Positions 1 to 10,300 of a stretch of 64,000 nucleotides of DNA are shown here, one piece after another. Each line of letters begins with the position of its first letter. Positions within the stretch are counted from its first letter, which is position 1. Both the position numbers and the translations under genes were made by a program. Below the pieces are notes generated by a model. It made no database searches. It had not been told where the DNA came from and saw only the letters and a program-made list of their open reading frames with translations. Source of the stretch: Nostoc sp. NMS9 (GTDB lineage Bacteria; Cyanobacteriota; Cyanobacteriia; Cyanobacteriales; Nostocaceae); the NCBI RefSeq assembly GCF_017114995.1, contig NZ_JABXKL010000074.1, forward strand, positions 124,001-188,000, read 5' to 3'.

Positions 1-3000
1 CTCAACAAAGAGCTACGGAACTATCGGGAAGTGCTGCCCAAAATCGTTTCAATCTGCTGATGCAGAAATTTGTGAAAATATTCACGAGTCAATCACATCC
101 ATTAGTGATGTTTCTAGATGACTTGCAGTGGTCAGATTCGGCTTCTCTGAACTTACTGCAATTATTGATGCAAGACAGCAAGTATTTATTAATATTGGGT
201 GCGTATCGGGATAACGAAGTGTCACTCGCTCATCCCTTGATCTTAACAGTCGATGAGATAGTCAAAGCAGGGGGTGTAGTCAATACGATTACACTGCAAC
301 CGTTGAGTCTAGTCGATCTGAATCAGTTGGTTGCGGATACGCTAAATTGCGAATTATCCCTAGCTCAACCATTAACTGAATTGGTGTCCCAAAAAACCCA
401 AGGAAATCCATTTTTTGCCACGCAGTTTCTCAAAGCATTGTATGAAGATGGACAGATTACCTTTGATTGGGAGATCCGACATTGGCAGTGCGATATTGCT
501 GAAGTCAAAGCGTTAGCACTCACCGATGATGTGGTGGAGTTTATGGCTCTGCAATTGAAGAAATTGCCGCTCCCAACTCAGGAGGTTCTCAAATTAGCAG
601 CCTGCATTGGGGCGCAGTTTGATTTGAATACATTGGCAATTGTTTCAGAAAAGTCCCTAGAAGCAGCCGCAACTGATTTGTGGAAAGCCTTGCAAGAAGG
701 TTTGATTATTCCGAATACGGAAGTCTATAAGTTTTTTATTCAATCTGACAGTGCCTCGGTTTCTGATGCCGCAGCGAATCCAATTTATCGGTTTTTGCAC
801 GATCGCGTTCAACAAGCGGCTTATTCTCTGATTGCTGAAGATCGCAAGCAAGCAACCCATCTGTCAATGGGGCAACTATTGTTACGCGATGCTTCCATCA
901 GCGATCGCGAAGAGCGATTATTTGAAATTGTCAATCATTTAAATATTGGCATTGCCCTAATTACACCACCCCAGGAGCGAGAAAATCTGGCACAGTTAAA
1001 TCTAGCCGCAGGGCGCAAAGCGAAAACCGCCACCGCCTATAGTGTGGCAAGTGCCTATCTTGCAACGGGAATCGAGCTTTTACCCAAAGATGCTTGGGAG
1101 AGCCATTATTCCTTGACTCTGGCACTCCATGAAGGCATTGCCGAGACGAGCTATCTCAACACCGATTTTGAGCAGATGGAACGGTGGGTGAGCGTGGTGT
1201 TGCAACAGGCCAAAACCCTCCTAGACACGATCGAAGTTCAGCAAACTCGGATTTTGGGGGCGAAAGCCCAAGGGCAACTCCGAGAGGCGATTCAGATTGG
1301 GTTGTCGGTGTTAAACTCCTTGGGGATTGAATTTCCAGAACAACCCACCCAAGAAGATATTGGGCAAGCATTTGGTGTAACGCGATCGCTGTGGGCAGAT
1401 AAAGCACCCAGCAGTTTGCTAGATTTACCCACCATGCGCGATCCCCAGCTTTTGGCGGCGATGGAAATCTTGACAACTTTGGTGCCTGCTGCCTATGCCG
1501 TAGATCCTAACTTAATGCCATTGCTGATTTTCAAGCAAGTTGAATTATCCATTCAATCGGGCAATTGTCCCATTTCCGTCTTTGCTTATAGTGAATATGG
1601 CTTAATCCTGTGTGGCATCATTGGCGATCTCGAAAACGGTTACGAGTTTGGAGAATTGGCATTAAGCCTTCGAGAAAGCCTCCAACTGGCATCATTAAAA
1701 TGCCGAAACTGGTATGTGGTTCACGTCTTCATTAAACATTGGAAAATTCTCCTCTCTAAAGTGATTCCTGGGTTACAAGAAGCCTACCGCAGCGGACTAG
1801 AAACCGGAGATATTGAGACGGCTTGCCTAAGTGCGACATCATACAGTTATTATGCTTATTATGCGGGGCAGGAATTAGCAGAACTGGCTCGGACAATAGA
1901 TACCTATCGTCAAGCTATTTATCAATACAAACACGCAGCTTCCCGCCATTATCAAGAGATTTATCAACAAACTGTACTTAATTTATTGGGGCAGGCTGAG
2001 GTTCCTTATCTCCTGACTGGAGAAATCTTTAACCAGGAAAAATCTCTCTGTGAACTGCAAGCAGGCAATCAACGATCCGCATTGTTCATGTGGCACATTA
2101 ACCAAGCCGTTCTTTATTATCTTTTTGGACAAGAGCGGGAGGCGGCTCAAACCTCTGCTGAAACTGCCCAATACCTAGATGGTGGCGTGGGGCTGTTTAT
2201 GATTCCCCTCTACTCCTTTTATGATGCGCTGATTCAATTAACCCAGTACCCAGCAGCATCCCCAGAAAAGCGTCAGGCAATTCTTTTCCAAGTGCAACAG
2301 CATCAGGACAAATTGCACAATTGGGCAACCTTCGCTCCTAGTAATCATCAGCATCGCTGGGAACTGGTAGCAGCCGAGCAATATCGCGTGCTAGGAAACA
2401 AAACCGATGCCATTGACGCATACGATCGCGCTATTAGCAGCGCCAAAGCTAACAACTTCATTCAAGATGAAGCCCTTGCCAATGAACTTGCTGCCAAGTT
2501 TTATCTCAACTGGGGTAAAGAAAAAGTTGCTGCTGGTTATATGCAAGAAGCCTACTATTGTTATGCCCAATGGGGTGCCAAAGCCAAAGTCGTCGATCTG
2601 GAAATTCGTTATCCTCAACTCCTCGCCCCCATCCTCCAACAAACCCGTTCTCCCCTCTCAACTAACGAAACTATCTTCACATGGGAGAGTGTCACCTCGA
2701 CCAGTTCCGCCACTTCCAGCAGCACTGTTTCTGTGGCTTTAGATTTAGCTACCATTCTCAAAGCTTCCCAAATTATCTCAGGGGAAATTGAACTGGAAAA
2801 ACTGGTTTCATCATTGCTTTCTCTCGTTATCGAAAATGCGGGGGCTAATAAATGCGTGTTAATGCTCGTGCGAGACGAACGCCTGCTGATTAAAGGGTCA
2901 ATTACTGAGGGTTCGGAGCCAGTTGTGTTGCAGCGTCTTCCCATTGAGGACAGCCTGGACATTCCCTTAAGACTGATTTACAAAGTGAAGCACGAAAGGC

Positions 3001-4145
3001 AGACTGTTGTGCTGCTGGATGTGACGACCGATCGGACTTTAGCCAGCGATCCCTATATCATTCGTCAGCAGCCTCATAGTATCTTGTGCAGCCCGATTTT
3101 GCATCAAGGTAAGTTGCTGGGCATTTTATATCTGGAGAATAATTTAGCGACGGGGGCGTTCACGAGCGATGGCTCCGCCAACGCCAAGGGCGAACGCGTC
3201 GAACTACTGAATTTACTCTGCGCTCAAGCTGCCATTTCCCTAGAAAATGCCCAACTTTATGAGCGATCGCTCGAATATGCCCAACAGCTAGAAGCCGCTT
3301 TACAAGAACTCCAGCGCGCCCAATTACAAATGGTGCAAAGTGAGAAAATGTCTGCACTAGGCAATTTAGTTGCTGGTGTCGCTCACGAAATGAATAATCC
3401 CCTCGGTTTTATTGCTGCCAGTCTCAAACAAGCTAAACCTACGTTTACTGATATTGTTGAACATCTCGGACTATATCAAGAAAGTTTCCCCAACAAAAGT
3501 GAAGAAATCATTGACCATGCCGAAGAAATCGACTTAGATTATAGCTTAGAAGATTTGCCCAAGATGATTGATTCTATGTCTATGGCGTGCGATCGCCTAA
3601 AAAATATCAGTACTAGTCTCCGCACTTTCTCACGCGCTGACAAAGATTACAAAGTGCCATTTAACATCCATGAAGGCATTGATAGCACGATTTTAATTTT
3701 GAAACATCGTCTCAAAGCAAACGAACAACGTCCAGCAATCAAAGTTGTCACCAACTACGGTAATTTACCTCAAATTGAATGCTTCCCTGGTCAATTAAAT
3801 CAGGTATTTATGAATCTTTTAGCGAATGCCATTGATGCGTTAGAAGAATCTAATCAGGGACGGACTTTTGAGGAAATTCAAGCTAATCCTAATTGCATTA
3901 CAATTACAAACTCAGTCGGAAATAATCTGGTTAAAATTGGTATTGCTGATAATGGTAAGGGGATGAGTGAATCAGTCAAAGAGAAAATATTTGACCATTT
4001 ATTTACTACCAAAGCTGTTGGGAAAGGGACGGGGTTGGGGTTGGCGATCGCTCGTCAAATTGTCGAATCAACCCACGGTGGAAAATTGAGTTTTAACTCG
4101 ATTCTGGGTCAAGGTACAGAATTTACGATTGAAATTCCGGTATGA
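1..4145 (+). CDS. HstK-like hybrid kinase, 5'-truncated by window start (AAA ATPase-GAF-histidine kinase part)
   Basis: The reading frame is already open at base 3 (QQRATELSGSAAQNRFNLL precedes the first Met at 60), so the N-terminus lies outside the window. By comparison with the paralogue at 4305, the missing part should be a Ser/Thr kinase domain and the Walker A part of an AAA-type ATPase. Numbering from the Met at 60, the Walker B-like VMFLDDLQW is at about 17-25. A long helical TPR-like stretch follows to about 860, then a GAF domain (about 895-1065). The HisKA motif is VAHEMNNP with His at about 1109. The ATPase has an N-box (NQVFMNLLANAIDAL), DNGKGM, and GKGTGLGLAIARQI. Proteins with Ser/Thr and His kinase domains in one chain are known from Anabaena as the HstK family; the signal sensed is unknown. 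An 8-residue repeat-derived insertion (GSANAKGE) sits near the end of the GAF domain. No response regulator is adjacent. Confidence 0.88.
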   Translation, partial: QQRATELSGSAAQNRFNLLMQKFVKIFTSQSHPLVMFLDDLQWSDSASLNLLQLLMQDSKYLLILGAYRDNEVSLAHPLILTVDEIVKAGGVVNTITLQPLSLVDLNQLVADTLNCELSLAQPLTELVSQKTQGNPFFATQFLKALYEDGQITFDWEIRHWQCDIAEVKALALTDDVVEFMALQLKKLPLPTQEVLKLAACIGAQFDLNTLAIVSEKSLEAAATDLWKALQEGLIIPNTEVYKFFIQSDSASVSDAAANPIYRFLHDRVQQAAYSLIAEDRKQATHLSMGQLLLRDASISDREERLFEIVNHLNIGIALITPPQERENLAQLNLAAGRKAKTATAYSVASAYLATGIELLPKDAWESHYSLTLALHEGIAETSYLNTDFEQMERWVSVVLQQAKTLLDTIEVQQTRILGAKAQGQLREAIQIGLSVLNSLGIEFPEQPTQEDIGQAFGVTRSLWADKAPSSLLDLPTMRDPQLLAAMEILTTLVPAAYAVDPNLMPLLIFKQVELSIQSGNCPISVFAYSEYGLILCGIIGDLENGYEFGELALSLRESLQLASLKCRNWYVVHVFIKHWKILLSKVIPGLQEAYRSGLETGDIETACLSATSYSYYAYYAGQELAELARTIDTYRQAIYQYKHAASRHYQEIYQQTVLNLLGQAEVPYLLTGEIFNQEKSLCELQAGNQRSALFMWHINQAVLYYLFGQEREAAQTSAETAQYLDGGVGLFMIPLYSFYDALIQLTQYPAASPEKRQAILFQVQQHQDKLHNWATFAPSNHQHRWELVAAEQYRVLGNKTDAIDAYDRAISSAKANNFIQDEALANELAAKFYLNWGKEKVAAGYMQEAYYCYAQWGAKAKVVDLEIRYPQLLAPILQQTRSPLSTNETIFTWESVTSTSSATSSSTVSVALDLATILKASQIISGEIELEKLVSSLLSLVIENAGANKCVLMLVRDERLLIKGSITEGSEPVVLQRLPIEDSLDIPLRLIYKVKHERQTVVLLDVTTDRTLASDPYIIRQQPHSILCSPILHQGKLLGILYLENNLATGAFTSDGSANAKGERVELLNLLCAQAAISLENAQLYERSLEYAQQLEAALQELQRAQLQMVQSEKMSALGNLVAGVAHEMNNPLGFIAASLKQAKPTFTDIVEHLGLYQESFPNKSEEIIDHAEEIDLDYSLEDLPKMIDSMSMACDRLKNISTSLRTFSRADKDYKVPFNIHEGIDSTILILKHRLKANEQRPAIKVVTNYGNLPQIECFPGQLNQVFMNLLANAIDALEESNQGRTFEEIQANPNCITITNSVGNNLVKIGIADNGKGMSESVKEKIFDHLFTTKAVGKGTGLGLAIARQIVESTHGGKLSFNSILGQGTEFTIEIPV
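3171..3194. repeat. 24-bp small dispersed repeat inserted inside a HIP1 octamer
   Basis: The bases GCGAT (3166-3170) and CGC (3195-3197) are the two halves of GCGATCGC, separated by exactly 24 bp (GGCTCCGCCAACGCCAAGGG plus CGAA). The insert adds eight codons and keeps the kinase frame open. The paralogous gene has an uninterrupted GCGATCGC at the matching position (9013-9020), which serves as the empty site. The core CGCCAAGGGCGA also occurs inside the larger insert near 5102. Confidence 0.8.
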
Positions 4146-4171
4146 ATACGGGACACTCCTTGTTTGCGCCG

Positions 4172-4196
4172 CGTCTCGTAGAGAAGGGATGGGATT
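4172..4196. repeat. Small dispersed repeat (GCGTCTCGTAGAGAAG type) between the two hybrid kinases
   Basis: The 159-bp gap between the two hybrid kinase genes holds CGCGTCTCGTAGAGAAG, a Nostoc-type dispersed repeat core. The same core recurs near 25655, with shorter relatives near 10450 and 56398. The rest of the gap contains a short inverted pair, TAAATCTT and AAGATTTA, just before the next gene. Confidence 0.6.
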
Positions 4197-4304
4197 AGCG
4201 CCGATTTTCTTTGACTCTAAATCTTCAAAATTTCAAGTCGTGGAGCGACGGGTTCGCTTTATATCTGGGAACACTATATCTTGAAGTCTTAAAGATTTAG
4301 CAGT

Positions 4305-7300
4305 ATGGTTAGTACAAGAGTCAATATTCCTGGATACAAGGTTAGCGAAGAACTTTACAATGGTTCTAGAACCATCGTTTATCGAGGGTATCGAGAGACT
4401 GACTCATTACCTGTGGTGATTAAGTTGCTGAAAAATCCTTATCCGAGTTTCAGCGAACTCTTGTCGTTTCGTAATCAGTACACCATTGCCAAAAATCTTA
4501 ACTCACCTCTGATCGTTCAAACCTACAGCCTGGAACCCTACCAAAATGGCTATGCGTTGGTAATGGAAGATTTTGGCGGGATTTCTCTCAAGGATTGGAG
4601 AGTAGGAAGTGGGGAGTGGGAAGTGGGCAAAAGCGTAGAATCTTTAATGGAGTTTTTAGAAATAGCGATCGCACTGTGCAATACCTTAGATATATTGTAT
4701 CGTGATCGAATTATTCATAAAGATATCAAACCTGCCAACATTTTAATTAATCCAAAAACTAAACAAGTTAAATTAATTGACTTTAGTATTGCATCCCTAC
4801 TACCACGCGAAACTCAAACACTGATGAATCCCAATGTCTTGGAAGGGACACTTGGTTATATTTCTCCTGAACAAACAGGAAGAATGAATCGGGGGATTGA
4901 CTACCGGACTGATTTCTATTCTTTAGGTGTCACTTTTTACGAACTACTTACGAGTGAGCTACCGTTCGATTCAAACGACCCGATGGAGTTGGTACATTGT
5001 CATCTAGCAAAACTTCCACCATCCCTGCGGGAAGTTAAAAGTCAAAAGTCAAAAGGAGCCAGTGTGTTGGGGAGCCAGCGCGGTCTTCTCCCAAGGGGAG
5101 ACGCCAAGGGCGATGGGGGTTTCCCCCATGAGCGACTGGCGTCCGGCTCTGCCGACTTGTTCGCGCAGCGTCTCCAACAGGAGAAGCAACTGGCTCTCAA
5201 AAGTGAAGAGATTCCGCAAGTGTTGTCAGATATCGTAATGAAATTGATGGCAAAAAATGCTGAAGACCGCTATCAGAGTGCATTAGGACTGAAATTTGAT
5301 TTAGAAGCTTGTTTATCTCAACTCCAAGAAACTGGTGAAATTAAGCATTTCCCAATTGCTCAACGGGATCTGTGCGATCGCTTTATTATCCCTGATAAAC
5401 TTTATGGACGAGAAACAGAAGTAGAAACTCTCCTGCAAGCATTTGAGCGCGTTAGTACAGGTGCGACAGAAATGATGCTGGTGGCTGGTTTTTCGGGTAT
5501 TGGTAAAACCGTTGTAGTTAACGAAGTTCATAAACCAATCGTCAAAAAACGCGGTTATTTTATCAAAGGGAAATATGACCAATTTCAACGAAATATTCCC
5601 TTTAGTGCTTTTGTGCAAGCCTTCCGCGATTTAATGGGGCAATTATTAACCGAAAGTGATGCTCAAATCCAGCAATTTAAAACCAATATTTTAGCGGCTG
5701 TAGGTGATAATGGCCAGGTGATTATTGAAGTCATCCCCGAATTAGAAAGAATTATTGGTCAACAACCACCTGCTACAGAATTATCAGGAACTGCCGCCCA
5801 AAATCGGTTTAATTTATTATTTCAGAAATTTACCCAAGTTTTTACCAGTGAAAAACATCCATTAGTGATGTTTTTAGATGATTTGCAATGGGCAGATTCA
5901 GCATCGTTGATGTTAATCCAGTTATTAATGGCTGATACCAAACATCTTTTCTTAATTGGTGCTTATCGTGATAACGAAGTCAATTCAGCACATCCATTAA
6001 TGTTGACTTTGAATGATATCCAAAAAACAGCAGCCACAATTAATACGATTACTTTAGCGCCTCTGAGTCAATTGCAAGTGAATCAATTAGTCGCTGAGAC
6101 ACTTAAATGTACAAAAGATTCGGCATTACCTGTTTCTCAATTGGTATTTCAGAAAACTCAAGGTAATCCGTTTTTTGCCATACAGTTTCTCAAAGCATTA
6201 CACCAAGATGGATTAATTGAATTCACCCCCCCTTACCAGGGGGGGGCTACGGGGGGGTGGCAATGTGATATCACCCAAATAAATCAGCAAGCGGTTACAG
6301 ATGATGTTGTTAAGTTCATGGTATTTCAATTACGAAGACTGCCTCAATCAACTCAAAATATATTGCAGTTAGCCGCTTGCATTGGCAATCAATTTGATTT
6401 AGCAACTTTGGCGATTGTTTGGGAGTCATCAGAAATTGAAACAGCTGCTAGTTTATGGAAAGCTTTACAAGAAGGGTTGATTTTACCAATTAGTGATGTT
6501 TATAAATTTTATCAGGGAGAAAATCACGATCGATTGGCGCTGTCAACTGGGAATACTAATAAACAATTAGCCAAATACAGATTTTTACATGACAGAGTAC
6601 AACAAGCGGCTTCTTCTCTAATTCCTGATAACCAAAAACAAGCAACTCATCTCAAAATTGGTCAATTACTTCTACAAAACTCTTCTCAAATAGAAAAAGA
6701 AGAAAAACTGTTTGATATTGTTGGACATTTGAATTTAGGGCAAGAGTTGATTGCCCAATCAAACGAGCGAGAAGCCTTGGCTCGACTTAACTTAGCAGCA
6801 GGAGATAAAGCCAAAAATTCCACCGCATACACTGCGGCCAGAGTCTATTTACAGACGGGGATTGAGCTACTCACAGTGAATTGCTGGCAAGATCAATATG
6901 AATTGACCCTGAGTCTCTATGTTGCCGCCACTGAAGCCGCCTACTTAAATGCTGACTTTGATGGCATGGAACAGATCGCGGTACAGGTGTTGCAATCAGC
7001 CCAGACGATTTTAGACAAAGTTAAAATTTACGAAATTCAAATTGCTGCCCAGACAGCCCAAAGCAGACTATTAGAAGCGATCGCAGTTGGCAGAGATGCC
7101 TTAAAGCAATTGGAAGTTGAGCTACCCATTGAGCCAAACAATGCTGAGATTGGTAAAGCTTTACAAGTCCTTGCTAGTCAACTCACAGGCAAACGAATTG
7201 AGGAACTAGCTGACCTCCCAGTGATGACCGATCTCCAAGCACAGGCAGCCATGCAACTGTTAGGAATGTTGTTTGCACCCGTTTTTCAGGGAATACCGGG

Positions 7301-10300
7301 TTTATTGCCCCTAATTAGCTGCACAATGGTCAGCCTATCGCTTAAGTTTGGGAATACGCCTGCCTCCACGGTGGGATATGGGCTGCATGGAATGGTGCTG
7401 TGTGCATTTTTAGGAGAGGTTGAAGGGGGCTACGGCTTTGGGCAATTGGCATTGAATTTGCTAGATCGGTTTAATGCGCGGGAATTCAAATCCACAATTT
7501 CCATGTTGTTTGGTGGCTTTATTCAACATCACCAAGAAGCTCTCTCGGCAACGATACCGTTGCTGAAAGCTGGTTTTACCTCTGGTATGGAAACTGGCGA
7601 TTTTTTACACGCTGGCTATAACGTATGTTGTTACAGCTATGCAGTCTTTTGGAGTGGCTCTGAACTTAGCAATTTGGAATTAGATATAGCAAGTTACAAC
7701 GCCGCTTTAACTCAGGCGAAGCAACATTCTGCCCAAACTTATGTAAGTATTATGCGGCAGGCGGCACAGAATTTCAGGGAAACCCAAATTCAGCCCGATT
7801 GTTTGAGCGGCAGTATCTACGATGAAACGGTGATGATTCCCAAACATCGTCAGGCTAATGAACTCACGGTGATGGCTGAGTTGTATATCTACAAACTATT
7901 GCTTGCCTATTCTTTTGGTGATTACAAAGCTGCGATCGCTTACATTGAGGAAGGGGAAAAGTATTTACTTGCGGTATCAGGATTGATTTTTATTCCGATT
8001 TCCCATTTCTATGCAGCTCTGACATACCTAGCCCGATTTTCCACCCAGCCAGAAATTGAACTTTCCGTAATTCTCGCCCAGGTAGAAATCCATCAAACCA
8101 CTCTGCACCAATGGGCGCAAAATGCTCCCACAAATCATCTGCATAAATGGCATTTAGTTGAGGCTGAAAAACAACGAGTGTTGGGTAATAAAGCAGAAGC
8201 ACTTGAAAATTACGATCGCGCCATAACTCTAGCTAAAGCCAACGGCTACATCCAAGAAGAAGCACTTAGCAATGAACTAGTAGCCAAATTTTATCTCGAT
8301 TGGGGTAAAGAAAGAGTTGCCCAAGCATATATGCAAGAAGCATACTACTGTTACGCTCGTTGGGGTGCAAAAGCCAAAATAGAAGACCTAGAAAAACGCT
8401 ATCCCCAACTACTCCAATCCATTCTGCAACAGCAACGAATCAATTTCAATACTCTAGAAACTATTAGCTTTCGTGGCACCTCCTCATCTACTCGCACTTC
8501 TACCACTGGCAGCACTAGTATTTCCCAGACACTAGATTTTACCTCTGTCCTCAAAGCCGCTCAAGCTATCTCCAGTTCTCTGGAATTAGATCAACTGATT
8601 GCCAGCTTGACCCACATTATCCTAGAAAACTCTGGCGCCAAGAAAGCTGTACTAATTCTTCCCCAAGATGAGGACACTGCCGTGCGGGGGGAACCCTTAT
8701 TGAAGAAAGTGTCTGGTGATAATTGGCAAGTTAGGGCAATTACCTTTATCAATCATGACCAAATACAAACCATTCTTGAGCCACAATCACTCGCTAATTG
8801 TCAAGAGATTCCCGCAAAAATTATCAATTACGTCAAAAATACTCAACAAACAGTTGTTATAGACAATTGCAAAACAGATATTATTGGGTTGATTGGGGAA
8901 TATATGCACCGAATACAACCCCAGAGTGTATTATGTACCCCGATTCTTAATCAAGGGCGTTTAGTAGGGATTCTTTACCTAGAAAATCAACTGACTCAAG
9001 GGGTATTTACTAGCGATCGCCTTTCTCTTGTAAATTTCCTCTGCACTCAAGCCGCAATTTCTTTGGAAAATGCCCAGTTATATAATCATCTCCAGGAGCG
9101 AGAAAAGTTCCTCAGTAGTATTTACGAAGGTGTTGGTTGTCTGATCTGTGTGATTGATGTCCGGGATAATGGTAAGTTTGAGTACACAGGATGGAGTAAA
9201 TCGTGCGAATTAGCAGTTGGTATATCTGCTTCCCAAGTGCTGGGTAAAACTCCCCAAGAATTACATGGTGATGAAGGTGCAGTGGTATCTCAAAATTATC
9301 TGCGTTGTTTCCAAAGTGGAATACCCATCACCTATGAAGAATGTCTAACATTTAATGACCAGAAAACTTGGTGGTTAACCACACTCAGTCCATTAAAAGA
9401 TCAGACGGGCAAAGTTTATCGCATAGTTGCAACAACTATTAATATTAGCGATCGCAAACAAGCTGAATCAGCAGTGACAGAAAAATCTCAAGCACTCGGA
9501 ACAGCTTTAGAAGATTTACAACAAGCTCAATTACAAATTGTTCAAAGTGAGAAAATGTCTGCACTGGGTAATTTAGTTGCTGGAGTTGCCCATGAAATGA
9601 ATAATCCTTTGGGCTTTATTGCTGCGAGTCTTAAACAAGCTAAACCCACTATTGCTGATGTCGTGCAACACTTGAAACTTTATCAAGAAAGTTTACCTAA
9701 TCCGGGTGCTGAAATTATTGACCATGCAGAAGAAATTGACTTAGATTATAGCTTAGAAGATTTACCCAAGGCAATAGATTCAATGGTGATGGCGTGCGAT
9801 CGCCTCAAAAATATCAGCACTAGTTTAAGAACTTTCTCCCGTGCTGATAAAGATTACAAAGTGCCATTTAAAATTCATGAAGGGATTGAAAGTACAATTT
9901 TAATTCTCAAACATCGCCTCAAAGCCAATGAGCAACGTCCAGCAATTGAAGTAATAACCGATTATGGCACTTTGCCTCAAGTTGAATGTTTTCCTGGACA
10001 ATTAAACCAGGTATTTATGAATATCCTAGCTAATGCCATTGATGCCTTGGATGAGTCGAATACTGGGCGGGATTTTGCAGAAATCCAAGAAAATCCTCAC
10101 AAGATTACAATTCAAACCTCATTGAAAGATAATCAGGTGAAAATAACGATTGCTGATAATGCTAATGGCATGAATGAAGCAGTCAAGCAAAAGATATTTG
10201 ACCACTTGTTTACGACGAAATCTGTGGGAAAAGGAACGGGTTTAGGATTAGCGATCGCCCGTCAAATTGTTGTGGAAAAACACGGAGGTTCAATACACTG

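Noticed and set aside
1156..1476. 106-codon minus-strand frame inside the truncated hybrid kinase
   Set aside because: It is antisense to a well-conserved kinase region and shows no domain or start signal.
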